A DNA stretch of 64,000 bases from an uncultured Psychrobacter sp. (lineage in GTDB: Bacteria > Pseudomonadota > Gammaproteobacteria > Pseudomonadales > Moraxellaceae). The notes below the pieces were generated by a model. That model saw only the letters and a program-made list of their open reading frames with translations, had not been told where the DNA came from and searched no databases. The DNA lies in assembly GCA_947495055.1 (NCBI GenBank), contig CANLXO010000002.1:62001-126000 (forward strand). The letters run 5' to 3'. A program made the position numbers and the translations under genes. Shown in pieces: positions 44,155 through 54,217 of this stretch. Position 1 is the first letter of the stretch; the number at the start of each line of letters is the position of its first letter.

Positions 44155-45078
44155 ATGTCTACTACAAGCTCAGCATCCACCGGTCTTATTATTGGCTGCA
44201 TTATTTTTGGCTTGGGTAGTCTGATTGTCGCTCACGTCGATATTGGCGGCTGGGCAATGTCGTTTTGGCGGCTTGCGATATCAGGTATTATCTTTACCCT
44301 GCTGGCTAAAATGACAGGCCAACGGCTACCGCGCGCCCGTTCTGCTATCGTTTTTGGGTTGTTATCAGGGGTATTTTTGGGCTTGGATCTAGCACTGTGG
44401 CATGAGAGTATCTATGCTGTTGGGCCTGGTATCTCAACACTACTAAATAGCTTACAGATTTTCTTTTTGGCAGCGATTGGGTTTTTGTATTTTAGTGAAC
44501 GCCAGACAAGCTTACAGCTGATAAGTTTATTTTTGGCGGTGCTTGGCGTGGCGATGATAGGGAGCCCAGAGTTTGCCAATAATACAGCCGCGACTTGGGG
44601 GTTTGTTACTGGCATTGTATCAGGCGCGATGCTGGCGGCGTCTATGACCTTTATCCGTAAGACTCATGATACCGAGCCCACACCGATATTTGTCTTGATG
44701 CAACTGATTAGTATTGGCGGCGTGCTGGCGATGATCATACCTATGCTGATATTTGACGCCGGTCACATTATGCCAAACTCGTGGTCTGATATTGGCTGGA
44801 TACTAGTGTATGGCGCGGTGATGCAATGCTTGGCTTGGGGACTTATAGCCTACTCTATCCCTAAGTTGTCGCTTGCGGTTACAGGCTTGCTGTTGTTGAC
44901 TGAACCTATCGCAGCTTTGATAATAGACTACAGCTGGCTTGGCAAATCCATTAACACGCTGCAATGGAGCGGCGCGTTACTGACAATGCTAGCGATATAT
45001 TTAGGATCGCTCAAACCTAAGCCGCGCGCCCTGCGTCGTTATCGATTTTTTGCAAGATTTTATAAGCACAAACCATAA
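44155..45078 (+). CDS. EamA-family DMT transporter
   Basis: 307 aa, ten transmembrane helices in two EamA repeats. The first runs from ~8 to 135 (FWRLAISGIIFTLL, ALWHESIYAVGPG), the second from ~145 to 285 (GAVMQCLAWGLIAYS, LLLTEPIAALIIDY). Basic C-terminal tail. Probably a metabolite or drug exporter; the substrate cannot be inferred. It ends 21 bp from the convergent permease gene. Confidence 0.85.
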   Translation: MSTTSSASTGLIIGCIIFGLGSLIVAHVDIGGWAMSFWRLAISGIIFTLLAKMTGQRLPRARSAIVFGLLSGVFLGLDLALWHESIYAVGPGISTLLNSLQIFFLAAIGFLYFSERQTSLQLISLFLAVLGVAMIGSPEFANNTAATWGFVTGIVSGAMLAASMTFIRKTHDTEPTPIFVLMQLISIGGVLAMIIPMLIFDAGHIMPNSWSDIGWILVYGAVMQCLAWGLIAYSIPKLSLAVTGLLLLTEPIAALIIDYSWLGKSINTLQWSGALLTMLAIYLGSLKPKPRALRRYRFFARFYKHKP

Positions 45079-45099
45079 ATAAGATATCTATTATGGCAA

Positions 45100-46497
45100 C
45101 TAGCTTTTTTTCAGATTGAATAAAGCATTAAGCACGATAGCAGCTAGCGTTGCCGTACCGATACCGCCCAAATCAAACTCACCTAACTTTAAACCAAAGT
45201 TACCTGCGCCCATAATAACGGTGACTGCGGCAATGATTAAGTTGCTGTTTTTGCTAAAATCAATATGGTTGTCGATCCAAATTTTCGCGCCAGCGATGGT
45301 AATCAAACCGAAGACAACAATAGACGCACCGCCCAGTAGTGCTGACGGAATCGTCTGAATCACTGCGCCAAATTTGGGCGAGAGTCCAAGCAGGATAGCG
45401 ACCAAGCCTGCGATGACAAAGATAGTCGTGCTATAGACCTTGGTCACTGCCATCACGCCGATGTTCTCAGCATAAGTGGTCACTCCTGTACCGCCAAAGC
45501 CTGCTGAGAAGGTAGTCGCTAAGCCATCAGCGAGAAAAGCGCGGCCCATATAAGGCGTTACGCGCGCTTTGGTCATGCCCTCGACTGCTTTAAAATGTCC
45601 TAAGTTTTCGGCGATTAAGATAAAAGCAACAGGGGCAATCAAGATAATAGCGCTAAGCTCAAAGCGCGGTGTGTAGATCGTAGGCAATCCGAACCAAGCG
45701 GCACTTTGAATACTACTAAAGTCGATGGGCGTACCAAAGCCTAAGATATTAGTCATCACAAAGTAGGCAATATAAGACAATATCAAACCGACTAAGAGCA
45801 GCAAGCGTCTAAGCATACCGCTGGTAAATACGGCTACTGCGCTAATAAGTAGGACGGTAAGCGTTGCCATCCAAGCATCAAATTGATTGCTTGAGACGCC
45901 TTGAATGGTCACAGGCGCAAGGTTGAGACCGATAATCATAACGATAGCACCCGTCACGATAGGTGGCATTAATTGCTCAATCCAGCCTGTACCTGTCTTC
46001 ATGACGAGCAAACCTACCAAGGAGTAGATAATACCGCACACCATGATGCCGCCTAAGGCCACATCCAGACCACTATTAAAGCCCATACCTGCATATGCAG
46101 TCACTGCAATGACAGGGCCAATAAAGGCAAAGCTTGAACCCAAATAGCTGGGCATACGCCCGCCTGTAATGATAAAGAACATCACTGTACAGATACCGGA
46201 CATCAAGATAGCAAGGTTGGCATCAAAACCCATAAGCAGTGGCGCAAGTACAGTCGCACCAAACATAGCAAAGGTATGTTGAATACCAAGTAGCACGCTT
46301 TTGGACGGCGGCAAGTACTCGTTGATACCCACCGCATCAACATCTAAGTTACCTTTATACGCGCGCCACGTAGGAAACCAGCGACTATTATCAAAGTCTG
46401 GATTGTCTATTAATTGCATGGCTTTAGGATCGATACCAGCAGCCGTTAAAGCATTCGGTTTGTTAGAGGCAGAAGAAGGCTCTGATGGCAAGGTCAT
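45100..46497 (-). CDS. uraA: NCS2-family uracil/xanthine permease
   Basis: 465 aa, about 14 transmembrane segments. Characteristic NCS2 stretches: LGIQHTFAMFGATVLAP near residue 69, the substrate-site motif IAENLGHFKAVEGMTK near 298 and FGGTGVTTYAENIGVMAVTKV near 336. This TTYAENIG form fits uracil permeases (UraA) better than purine ones, but xanthine or uric acid cannot be excluded. The ~45-residue soluble N-terminus is longer than in E. coli UraA. Confidence 0.88.
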   Translation of the reverse strand: MTLPSEPSSASNKPNALTAAGIDPKAMQLIDNPDFDNSRWFPTWRAYKGNLDVDAVGINEYLPPSKSVLLGIQHTFAMFGATVLAPLLMGFDANLAILMSGICTVMFFIITGGRMPSYLGSSFAFIGPVIAVTAYAGMGFNSGLDVALGGIMVCGIIYSLVGLLVMKTGTGWIEQLMPPIVTGAIVMIIGLNLAPVTIQGVSSNQFDAWMATLTVLLISAVAVFTSGMLRRLLLLVGLILSYIAYFVMTNILGFGTPIDFSSIQSAAWFGLPTIYTPRFELSAIILIAPVAFILIAENLGHFKAVEGMTKARVTPYMGRAFLADGLATTFSAGFGGTGVTTYAENIGVMAVTKVYSTTIFVIAGLVAILLGLSPKFGAVIQTIPSALLGGASIVVFGLITIAGAKIWIDNHIDFSKNSNLIIAAVTVIMGAGNFGLKLGEFDLGGIGTATLAAIVLNALFNLKKS

Positions 46498-46878
46498 GCG
46501 CTAGTCCTAATAATAGTTAAATGGTGAGTCGCTCGGTATTTACGATTAGTTCTCAGACCTCTAAACTTTGAGGCATCTACTGTAGCAATAGGACGAATAA
46601 CTCCCTTATAATAATCGCTAACAACAAACAGTTTAGACAGTCAAAACTATTTGTTAATAAAGTCCAATTTCACTGGTCGTGTACTACGAGTTGTGTTTAA
46701 CTGACATCAGTTTTGATGCTCACAATAAGCAGTACTGTCCAAATTTTACAGCTGTTAAGTTTACAGAATGTTACATAGTGCAAGATTCTCAGCATCATAG
46801 CGGAAATAGTCTGTAAATAAAAGATTTTGCTGCATAAAAGTATGAACTCACTCCACCCTTTTTAGTCATGGTAACTTT
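46498..46878. other. Divergent permease-sdaA intergenic region
   Basis: 381 bp, AT-rich, no credible gene, RNA or repeat. It must contain divergent promoters; a small CCTC/GAGG hairpin near 46559-46574 is the only structure seen, and no riboswitch was recognised. Confidence 0.45.
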
Positions 46879-48312
46879 ATGATTAGCGTATTTGATTTAT
46901 TTAAAATCGGTATTGGCCCCTCAAGCTCACATACCGTCGGCCCTATGATTGCGGCTAACTTGTTTTTGGCTTCAGTATCAAAAATGGCAAGCATCGACAA
47001 TATATTATCAGTAGAGATCGAGCTATACGGATCGCTTGCAGCAACGGGCAAAGGTCATGCGACAGATACTGCGATTTTGCTAGGCTTGTTAGGTCATACG
47101 CCAAGCACAATAGATACGCGCCTGACCGACCTCTATTTATCCCCTATTTTAAATGAGCAGCAGCTTACGTTATCAGGGGTATACCTTGTCAATTTTGATG
47201 TCCAGCGCGACATTCACTGGTATGACGATACTGTCTTGCCCTATCATCCAAACGCCCTTACCCTGCGCGCTCATTTGATGGACGGCACGCACTATCAGCA
47301 GACGTACTACTCTATCGGTGGCGGGTTTGTCATCAATGATGAAGATGCCACCAACCCCGATGAGGATCATGCCAGCCCCACTATCGATGATATTCCTTAT
47401 CCCTTTAACAATGCCGCAGAATTACTTGAGCAATGTAATCAACACCAATTGAGTGTCAGCGAATTGGTACTGGCAAACGAGTGTCACTATCGCAGCTTGG
47501 ACGAGATATACGCTTATTTAGATGATATTTGGAACGTGATGCAGCGCTGCGTTGAGCAAGGTTGTCAAAATAGCGGTATCTTGCCAGGCGGACTGCAAGT
47601 CAAACGCCGAGCGCAGGCTTTGTATTTGCAATTATGCGCAGAAAAAGATCAGCCCATTGCCAAGAGCGACAAGCTTGCGGCAATGGACTGGGTTGATTTG
47701 TACGCTTTGGCTGTCAATGAAGAAAACGCTAATGGTGGCAATGTGGTCACCGCGCCAACCAATGGTGCTGCGGGTATCATCCCTGCGGTTATGCACTATT
47801 ACCGTGATTTTTTGCAGAGCTACAATCATGACGGCGTGCGCAAGTTTTTACTCAATGCAACCGCTATTGGTAGCCTTATTAAACAAAACGCCTCCATCTC
47901 TGGCGCTGAGGTTGGTTGTCAAGGTGAGGTTGGTTCCGCTTGTGCTATGGCAGCGTCCGCCTTAGCTGAGATTATGGGTGGCTCCCCCGCCAAATGCTTA
48001 AATGCCGCTGAGATCGGCATTGAGCACAATCTAGGACTGACTTGCGACCCTATTGGCGGTTTGGTGCAAGTGCCTTGTATTGAGCGCAATGCGATGGGTG
48101 CCATCAAAGCTATCAACGCCGCTCGCCTTGCCTGCCGCGGTGACGGTCAGCATATGGTATCGCTAGATAAAGCGATTGAAACCATGAAACAAACGGGCGC
48201 AGATATGTCTGATAAATACAAAGAGACTGCCCGCGGCGGTCTGGCGGTATATGCAGATAACCGTATACCGACAGCGACTCGCGGTGTCAGTGTTAACTAC
48301 AGTCAGTGTTAA
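46879..48312 (+). CDS. sdaA: L-serine ammonia-lyase, single-chain iron-sulfur type
   Basis: Deaminates L-serine to pyruvate using a [4Fe-4S] cluster, not PLP. 477 aa, slightly longer than E. coli SdaA (454). The N-terminal beta-domain signature [16 protein letters not shown] is near residue 7. The alpha domain has [27 protein letters not shown] near 276 and the cluster cysteines in [22 protein letters not shown] and VPCIERNA. Single gene with a terminator at 48361. Confidence 0.95.
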   Translation: MISVFDLFKIGIGPSSSHTVGPMIAANLFLASVSKMASIDNILSVEIELYGSLAATGKGHATDTAILLGLLGHTPSTIDTRLTDLYLSPILNEQQLTLSGVYLVNFDVQRDIHWYDDTVLPYHPNALTLRAHLMDGTHYQQTYYSIGGGFVINDEDATNPDEDHASPTIDDIPYPFNNAAELLEQCNQHQLSVSELVLANECHYRSLDEIYAYLDDIWNVMQRCVEQGCQNSGILPGGLQVKRRAQALYLQLCAEKDQPIAKSDKLAAMDWVDLYALAVNEENANGGNVVTAPTNGAAGIIPAVMHYYRDFLQSYNHDGVRKFLLNATAIGSLIKQNASISGAEVGCQGEVGSACAMAASALAEIMGGSPAKCLNAAEIGIEHNLGLTCDPIGGLVQVPCIERNAMGAIKAINAARLACRGDGQHMVSLDKAIETMKQTGADMSDKYKETARGGLAVYADNRIPTATRGVSVNYSQC

Positions 48313-48360
48313 TGTAATTAGTGCTAAGTAAGTCACATCATCTTGCACGGATCAAAACAT

Positions 48361-48392
48361 AAAAAAACCGCTAACTCAGTAGCGGTTTTTTT
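48361..48392. terminator. Terminator between sdaA and the DUF4377-like gene
   Basis: A perfect 13-bp stem (AAAAAAACCGCTA and complement) with a 6-nt loop, giving T-runs in both directions between convergent genes. Confidence 0.93.
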
Positions 48393-48418
48393 GTCTTAGT
48401 TTGAACTAAATACTAGAC

Positions 48419-48817
48419 TTATTCTGGTGTTTTAGAGATTACATCGTTCAATAACCATACTGGCTTAACTAGGCCTGAAGCTTCATCAGCAACAGCTTCT
48501 TGACGGACATCTAACACGTAGCGGTAGTTTGGCTCATAAGTGAACCCTTGGATATCACCGCTTAAGTTAGTAAAGTTCTTTTGGTAAGTATGACGATACT
48601 GCAAACAAGTTGATTGTACTTTTGTGCCATCAGTAGCAGTCAATTCACAAACGGCTTTACGCGGCGCAACTTCTACTTGGAAGCTTTTGATGTTAACGAC
48701 TTTAACATCCATAGCTTGACCTTCTACGACCATAGTACGCTGGTCATCTAAGCCCATGCTCGAACAACCTGCAAGTGCAAAAGTGGTCATCAATGCTGCT
48801 ATAGCTAATTTTTTCAT
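48419..48817 (-). CDS. DUF4377-like lipoprotein
   Basis: 132 aa from the ATG at 48817 (MKKLAIAALM), chosen for the classical signal; six more codons are possible upstream. Lipobox FALAGC gives the lipidated cysteine at residue 18. The body is beta-rich with two cysteines (KAVCELT, STCLQYR) and the pattern CxxxxxD..C..Y followed by IQGFTYEPNYRYVLDVRQE, which resembles the DUF4377 fold found in META/HslJ-type stress lipoproteins. Function unknown. Confidence 0.75.
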   Translation of the reverse strand: MKKLAIAALMTTFALAGCSSMGLDDQRTMVVEGQAMDVKVVNIKSFQVEVAPRKAVCELTATDGTKVQSTCLQYRHTYQKNFTNLSGDIQGFTYEPNYRYVLDVRQEAVADEASGLVKPVWLLNDVISKTPE

Positions 48818-48858
48818 TGGTGTATCCTCATACAATTATTATCAAATTTTTAGTATTG

Positions 48859-48904
48859 ATTATCGATATCGTTAGAGCGAAGTTGGTCTAACGATATCGA
48901 TAAT
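48859..48904. repeat. 18-bp perfect inverted repeat (hairpin or operator)
   Basis: ATTATCGATATCGTTAGA (48859-48876) and its exact complement (48887-48904) flank a 10-nt loop, followed on the plus strand by TTTTTTAT. The arms contain an internal near-palindrome ATCGATATCG. It lies 42 bp upstream of the DUF4377-like gene and about 200 bp after argJ. On the plus strand it looks like a terminator, yet no plus-strand gene precedes it. Confidence 0.8.
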
Positions 48905-49107
48905 TTTTTATAGTAGTAAGGACACTCGGTTATATCATTTGAACTATAGTTTTTTGAACGACAATAGATCAACATGTATTTAGTGAGTGCCTTTATAAAT
49001 ACTTCGCTCAGTATAGAGGCTTTAAAACCTTATCTTCTATGACTGCTTTGTAATTAAACGTCAGTATTTGCAACTGATATCACTCATGTCAGATAATCTA
49101 AGACGCA

Positions 49108-50331
49108 CTAACTACGATAGTCTGCATTTATCTTGACGTAATCATAAGATAAATCACAAGTATAGACTGTATCTGTCGCCGACCCTCGCGCCAAATCGAT
49201 ATGAATGGTAATCTCAGCGCGCTTCATAACCTCCTTACCCGCGTCTTCTGTATAGTCTGGAGCCACGCCACCATTTTGACAGATCATAACTTCGTCCAAA
49301 TAGACATCCACTTGCTCAGTATCCAAATCATCGATACCCGCGTAGCCGACCGCCGCTAGGATACGACCCCAATTGGCATCGCTTGCAAAGAATGCCGTTT
49401 TCACGAGTGGCGAGTGAGCAACGGCGTACGCAACGTCGCAGCACTCTTGCGTAGTTTTGCCGCCAGTGACCTTGACCGTCATGAATTTAGTCGCGCCCTC
49501 ACCATCTCGGACGATCAGCTGCGCTAAACGCAAAAACACTTCGGTAAGCGTATCGACCAAAGGCTGATAATGCGCGTGATCAGGGCTATCTATAATCTCT
49601 GAGCTGGCCGTGCCCGTTGCAATCAGCACGCAGCAATCATTGGTCGACATGTCGCCATCAACAGTAATGCGGTTAAAGGATTGCTCATTAATAGTGACTA
49701 ATATCTCTTGCAATAAATCAGCAGCAATATTGGCATCAGTTGCTACAAATCCAAGCATGGTCGCCATATTAGGACGTATCATACCTGAGCCTTTTGAGAT
49801 ACCTGTGACATGATAGCGCGCGCCGTCGACCTCGATTTTTTGACTGGCAAGCTTAGGAATGGTATCTGTGGTACGTATGCCATTAGCCGCCGCGAGCCAG
49901 TTATCAGATCCAAGCGCCTCTATTGCAGCGTCAAGTCCAGTAATGATGGCATCGCTATTGAGCGGCTCACCAATGACCCCTGTTGAGAACGGCAACACCG
50001 CCTGAGTATCGACACTGGTTTTGTTTGCCAAAACTCTACAAATATCTTTGGCGCGGCGGATACCATCAGCACCAGTACCCGCGTTAGCATTGCCAGTGTT
50101 GGTGATTAGGTACCGCGGACTGCTATGAGCAAAGTGCTCACGTAGAACGCGTACAGGCGCGGCGCAAAAGGTGTTTTTGGTTGTCACTACTGCTGTAGTT
50201 GCCGCTTCATTGATTTTTATGATGACTAAATCATCGCGGTCTTTGTAGCGCACGCCAGCTGCCGTTGCACTCAAGGTAATGCCATCAATAGCATAAATAG
50301 TGTTAGGTATAGTTATATCGCCAACAGCCAT
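49108..50331 (-). CDS. argJ: Glutamate N-acetyltransferase / amino-acid N-acetyltransferase
   Basis: Ornithine acetyltransferase that recycles the acetyl group from acetylornithine to glutamate in arginine synthesis. 407 aa, self-cleaving into alpha and beta chains. The cleavage/nucleophile motif KGSGMIRPNMATML places the catalytic threonine near residue 191. SFNRITVDGDMSTNDC and KTAFFASDANWGRILAA are intact. AAGGAG precedes the ATG. xthA lies 26 bp upstream on the same strand. Confidence 0.96.
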   Translation of the reverse strand: MAVGDITIPNTIYAIDGITLSATAAGVRYKDRDDLVIIKINEAATTAVVTTKNTFCAAPVRVLREHFAHSSPRYLITNTGNANAGTGADGIRRAKDICRVLANKTSVDTQAVLPFSTGVIGEPLNSDAIITGLDAAIEALGSDNWLAAANGIRTTDTIPKLASQKIEVDGARYHVTGISKGSGMIRPNMATMLGFVATDANIAADLLQEILVTINEQSFNRITVDGDMSTNDCCVLIATGTASSEIIDSPDHAHYQPLVDTLTEVFLRLAQLIVRDGEGATKFMTVKVTGGKTTQECCDVAYAVAHSPLVKTAFFASDANWGRILAAVGYAGIDDLDTEQVDVYLDEVMICQNGGVAPDYTEDAGKEVMKRAEITIHIDLARGSATDTVYTCDLSYDYVKINADYRS

Positions 50332-50357
50332 GGCAGTCTCCTTTTTATATGAATAAT

Positions 50358-51185
50358 TTAATTGTCTTTACTTAAATCAAAAACCGACCAAATAGGCGCG
50401 TGGTCAGAGGGTTTTTCCATAGCGCGCAGCTCATAGCTGATGCCAGCATCTACAGAATGCTCGACCAAATCGGGCGTGCATAAAATATGATCGATACGCA
50501 TACCGCGTTTGGGCTCATCATTAAAGCCGCGACTACGATAATCAAACCAGCTATAAAAATCTGTGCTCTCTGGGTAATGCAAACGATAAGTGTCGATCAG
50601 CTCGCACGCCATCAACCTCTCGTACCATTCGCGCTCCTCTGGCAAAAATGAGGTTTTGCCTTGTTTTAGCCAGCGTTTCATACTAGCCTCACCGATGCCA
50701 ATATCGATATCCTCTGGTGCAATATTCATATCCCCCATAACGATCATCGTACGCCCTTCACTTTTTAAGGTAACGATGTAATCGATTAGGTCGGCGTAAT
50801 AAGCGCGTTTCATCGGAAACTTAGTAGGATGATCTCGGCTCTCTCCTTGCGGAAAATAGCCATTTAATACATCAATCTCACGACCTTGTATTACGTAGCG
50901 CGCATGAATAAAGCGTTTTTGATCCTCTTCACTTTCGTGCGCAAATCCCTTTTGTACAAATATCGGCGCAACTTTTGAGAGCAGAGCAACACCGTAATGC
51001 GCTTTTTGACCAAAGTATTCTACGTGGTAGCCCAAACCTTCTACGTTTTTTAGTGGAAACTGCTCATCGTGGACTTTGGTCTCTTGTAATCCTATGACAT
51101 CAGGATCGATGACGGCTTGTAATGCCTCTAACTGATGCTGACGGGCGCGAATACCATTGATATTAAAGCTAACAAAACGGGTCAT
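50358..51185 (-). CDS. xthA: Exodeoxyribonuclease III
   Basis: AP endonuclease and 3'-5' exonuclease of base excision repair. 275 aa (E. coli 268). Exo-endo-phosphatase motifs: SFNINGIRAR near residue 6, LQETKVHDEQFP near 34 (metal-binding Glu), GYFPQGESRDHP near 108, GDMNIAPEDIDIG near 146 and the catalytic SDHAPIW near 263. It precedes argJ by 26 bp on the same strand. Confidence 0.95.
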   Translation of the reverse strand: MTRFVSFNINGIRARQHQLEALQAVIDPDVIGLQETKVHDEQFPLKNVEGLGYHVEYFGQKAHYGVALLSKVAPIFVQKGFAHESEEDQKRFIHARYVIQGREIDVLNGYFPQGESRDHPTKFPMKRAYYADLIDYIVTLKSEGRTMIVMGDMNIAPEDIDIGIGEASMKRWLKQGKTSFLPEEREWYERLMACELIDTYRLHYPESTDFYSWFDYRSRGFNDEPKRGMRIDHILCTPDLVEHSVDAGISYELRAMEKPSDHAPIWSVFDLSKDN

Positions 51186-51358
51186 ACTTTATCCTATATA
51201 AATAGTGAGGCGATATATCAGCCAGATAACTTACTCACCTATCCGGCCAACTCAAATACTGTCCGTATCATAACAGAATTGCGCGCCGCTATCTGTTGCA
51301 CGCCTCTATTAGGTAGGCTAAAGTAGCTACATTAATCAAACTATACATAGAGAACTTT

Positions 51359-51916
51359 ATGAGCAAAACTGAAAATATAGCAGCCTCTAATAATGATAAA
51401 ACGTCACTTAAGCCTTTATTTGCCACCGACTATCATATCTATATCAATCATACTGACGCCGGCGGCATCGTTTATCATGCCAATCATTTGGTGTTCTTTG
51501 AGAACTGTCGCCGTGATTGGTTTACCAAAATAGGTATCAATGGCTATTTTTTGCAAAATGATAGCGGACAAGTGCAGCACTTCGTGGTCAGTCAAGCGGC
51601 GCTTAATTACCGCCAAGCGATATATTTAGACGAAATCATCAATGTGCGCATTGATAGAGTCGAGCTAAAACCTGCCAGCATTATTTTTTATCAAAGTATC
51701 TATCGCGCGAAGAGCAATACGCTGTTGAGTAGTGCCAAAATTGTCATTGCTTGCGTGCAAAACCAGTTGAGTGCTAGCGCTGCGACGTCTACAAAAGCTG
51801 ATACTAACGCAGTGACTCCAGTTGCCAATGTTACCTCTATACGACCAGTACGCGTGCCAAAAAGTCTTTGCCTGGTAATAGATAAAGCAATAGACGCTCA
51901 TAAAGCTAATAGCTAG
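51359..51916 (+). CDS. Hot-dog fold acyl-CoA thioesterase, YbgC-like
   Basis: 185 aa; a 4HBT/YbgC thioesterase domain covers about residues 22-140. The active-site segment INHTDAGGIVYHANHLVFFE near residue 31 has the catalytic Asp and conserved YH. A Ser/Thr/Ala-rich insertion (about 138-160) follows. YbgC enzymes hydrolyse acyl-CoA or acyl-ACP and are usually next to tol-pal, but here the neighbours are xthA and, 509 bp on, fadD, hinting at a lipid role. Confidence 0.87.
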   Translation: MSKTENIAASNNDKTSLKPLFATDYHIYINHTDAGGIVYHANHLVFFENCRRDWFTKIGINGYFLQNDSGQVQHFVVSQAALNYRQAIYLDEIINVRIDRVELKPASIIFYQSIYRAKSNTLLSSAKIVIACVQNQLSASAATSTKADTNAVTPVANVTSIRPVRVPKSLCLVIDKAIDAHKANS

Positions 51917-52425
51917 CTTATCTATCGTGCGTATCGCGTTTGAATAGACACTGCATGACTACTTTTTTAAATAGGACTACTTGACATAAATAGTCCTTTT
52001 ATTATGTTTGTCTCTCAGCTCAACATCCTTCTTATAAGCAATCTGCTTAATGGTTTATCTCGTAGTCAACTTAGGATATTTTTAAAGCTAAAAATAATAG
52101 ATTTATGTTTATAAAATTTAGGTTTATACTTTTATTTAATAAAGCTTTTAAGATATATTTAAGTTGTAAAATATATATCTGATGCAGTTTATCCTTAAAT
52201 AACAACCGTTTATCCGAATATTATTGCTTCATAAAAAAATTTTATTATCAAATTAAAATTTAAACCAAACAGTGCTAATATATTTTTACTTGTGCAATTG
52301 CTGTTATGTTAATTTGTTGCTCAAGTATGTCTTTGTATTGCTTAGTTTTTTAAACACTTGTATGCCAATCAAGACGACTCATCCCTAAAACATTCAATAC
52401 CAATCACATTTAAAGGACACTGATT
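51917..52425. other. AT-rich intergenic region upstream of fadD
   Basis: 509 bp. Only a short AGGACTA/TAGTCCT hairpin with trailing T residues (51973-52000, probable thioesterase terminator) is seen near its left end. The remaining ~400 bp is strikingly AT-rich with many A- and T-tracts, a candidate for intrinsic curvature or regulator binding before fadD. No credible gene found. Confidence 0.55.
51973..52000 (+). terminator. Probable terminator of the thioesterase gene
   Basis: AGGACTA (51973-51979) pairs with TAGTCCT (51991-51997) over an 11-nt loop, followed by TTTTATT. Confidence 0.55.
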
Positions 52426-54123
52426 ATGACAGTGAACAAACCTTGGCTGGCACAATATCCTAGCAATGTACCCAAAACCATAGATCCTGACCAATATAGC
52501 AGTCTTATTGAGCTTTATGAGGAGTGCTTTGCACGCTTTCGCTTGCATCCTATCAGTGTTTGCATGGGCGTGACGCATACTTATGGCGATATCGATGATA
52601 CCTCGCAAGCGGTCGCTGGATGGTTGCAGGCGCAGGGCTTACCACAAGGATCTGTAGTCGCTTTGATGATGCCAAACGTACCACAATATCTGCCTATTAT
52701 GATCGGGATACTGCGCGCAGGCTATGTCTGTACACCGATTAATCCTCTGTACACAGGTCGTGAGCTGCGTCATCAGCTTAATGATTCTGGTGCCAAAACG
52801 ATATTTATCGTCGAAAATTTCGCTCAAGCACTAGAACAAGTCGTTGAAGAGACCCCTATCAAGCACATCGTCTTATCTAAGATGGGCGATATGATGGGCT
52901 TAAAAGGTATGCTAGTAAATACCATCATTCGCCGTGTCAAGCGCTTGGTACCTAAGTACAAGCTTAATGATCCAAAACGCGAAGTGACTAAGTTCCCTGA
53001 TGTGCTACGACGCGGCAAAAACCTACCGCTACAAAAGCCAAAGATGACGCTTGAGCAAAAAGCATTTTTGCAATATACCGGTGGTACGACTGGATTGTCT
53101 AAAGGCGCGATTTTGTCACAGCGCAATGTGGTTGCTGCCGCTTTGCAGTCTGAGGCATGGACACGACCTATTACCTCAGAGATTGATGAGGTATATATCA
53201 ATATGGTGATGGCACTGCCGCTCTATCATATCTTTGCCTTTATGCTAAGTCTGCTTGCTATGCGCTCAGGCTACACCTTTATATTGGTGCCTAATCCGCG
53301 TGATATTCCAGGGTTTGTCAAAACCTTATCCAAACAACCCTTCCATGTATTCCCTGCGGTCAATACTTTGTTCAAAGGATTACTGGATAACCCTAATTTT
53401 AGTCAACTAGATTTTAGCTCACTTCGTATCTCACAAGCAGGGGGTATGGCAGCCACTCAGCAGACAGCAGCGCGCTGGCTTGAGGTGACAGGGTGTGCGA
53501 TGATTGAGGGCTGGGGCATGACTGAAGGCGTTGCCGCAGGTACGGCTAATATCGTCACTGATCGCAAATTCAACGGCACCATTGGTCTACCTGTTCCGAG
53601 TATGGATGTCATCGTCATCGATGAAGAGGGCAATCGCGTAGGCGTTAATGAGCCAGGTGAGATGTGCATCAAAGGCCCTAACGTCACAGCAGGATATTTA
53701 AATAAAGACTCCAGTGAAGCCTTTACTAAAGACGGTTACTTCCGTACAGGCGATATTGTGAGTATGGATGATAGAGGGTACTTCAACCTACTTGATCGCA
53801 AAAAAGATATGATCTTGGTTTCAGGATTCAATGTCTTCCCTAACGAAGTTGAATCTGTCATGCTAGATTGTGATGGTGTCGTAGACTGCGCAGTAATAGG
53901 TATCCCTGATGAGCGTCAGGGTGAAGCGGTCAAAATCTACGTGATAAGAGCAGATGCAAATGTGACCAAAGACGTTGTTAAAGACTTTGCGCTAGATAAT
54001 TTAACAGGGTATAAATGTCCTCGTTATATCGAATTCGTTGATGAGCTACCTAAGAGTAACGTCGGTAAGGTACTGCGCCAAAAGTTACGTGAAAAGCATA
54101 TGGCAGATCATCCCCAGCTTTGA
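52426..54123 (+). CDS. fadD: Long-chain fatty acid--CoA ligase
   Basis: Adenylate-forming enzyme that activates fatty acids to acyl-CoA for beta-oxidation or lipid synthesis. 565 aa (E. coli FadD 561). The P-loop-like YTGGTTGLSKGA is near residue 218, the GWGMTEG motif near 363, DRKKDMILVSGFNVFPNEVE near 457, and the C-terminal catalytic lysine in LPKSNVGKVLR near residue 545. AAAGGAC ribosome site. Closed by a strong terminator. Confidence 0.95.
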   Translation: MTVNKPWLAQYPSNVPKTIDPDQYSSLIELYEECFARFRLHPISVCMGVTHTYGDIDDTSQAVAGWLQAQGLPQGSVVALMMPNVPQYLPIMIGILRAGYVCTPINPLYTGRELRHQLNDSGAKTIFIVENFAQALEQVVEETPIKHIVLSKMGDMMGLKGMLVNTIIRRVKRLVPKYKLNDPKREVTKFPDVLRRGKNLPLQKPKMTLEQKAFLQYTGGTTGLSKGAILSQRNVVAAALQSEAWTRPITSEIDEVYINMVMALPLYHIFAFMLSLLAMRSGYTFILVPNPRDIPGFVKTLSKQPFHVFPAVNTLFKGLLDNPNFSQLDFSSLRISQAGGMAATQQTAARWLEVTGCAMIEGWGMTEGVAAGTANIVTDRKFNGTIGLPVPSMDVIVIDEEGNRVGVNEPGEMCIKGPNVTAGYLNKDSSEAFTKDGYFRTGDIVSMDDRGYFNLLDRKKDMILVSGFNVFPNEVESVMLDCDGVVDCAVIGIPDERQGEAVKIYVIRADANVTKDVVKDFALDNLTGYKCPRYIEFVDELPKSNVGKVLRQKLREKHMADHPQL

Positions 54124-54167
54124 GCTGTCGATACTTTGAACCTCTAGTGGCTTACGCGTTATATCAC

Positions 54168-54203
54168 AAAAAAGCACCTTACATCTTGTAAGGTGCTTTT
54201 TTT
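54168..54203. terminator. Terminator between fadD and the SDR gene
   Basis: A perfect 16-bp stem (AAAAAAGCACCTTACA and complement) with a 3-nt loop and T-runs both ways, between convergent genes. Confidence 0.93.
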
Positions 54204-54217
54204 ATGAGCAATATAAA

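Noticed and set aside
46498..46878. Riboswitch or small gene in the permease-sdaA gap
   Set aside because: No recognisable conserved core, and short frames lack starts with ribosome sites.
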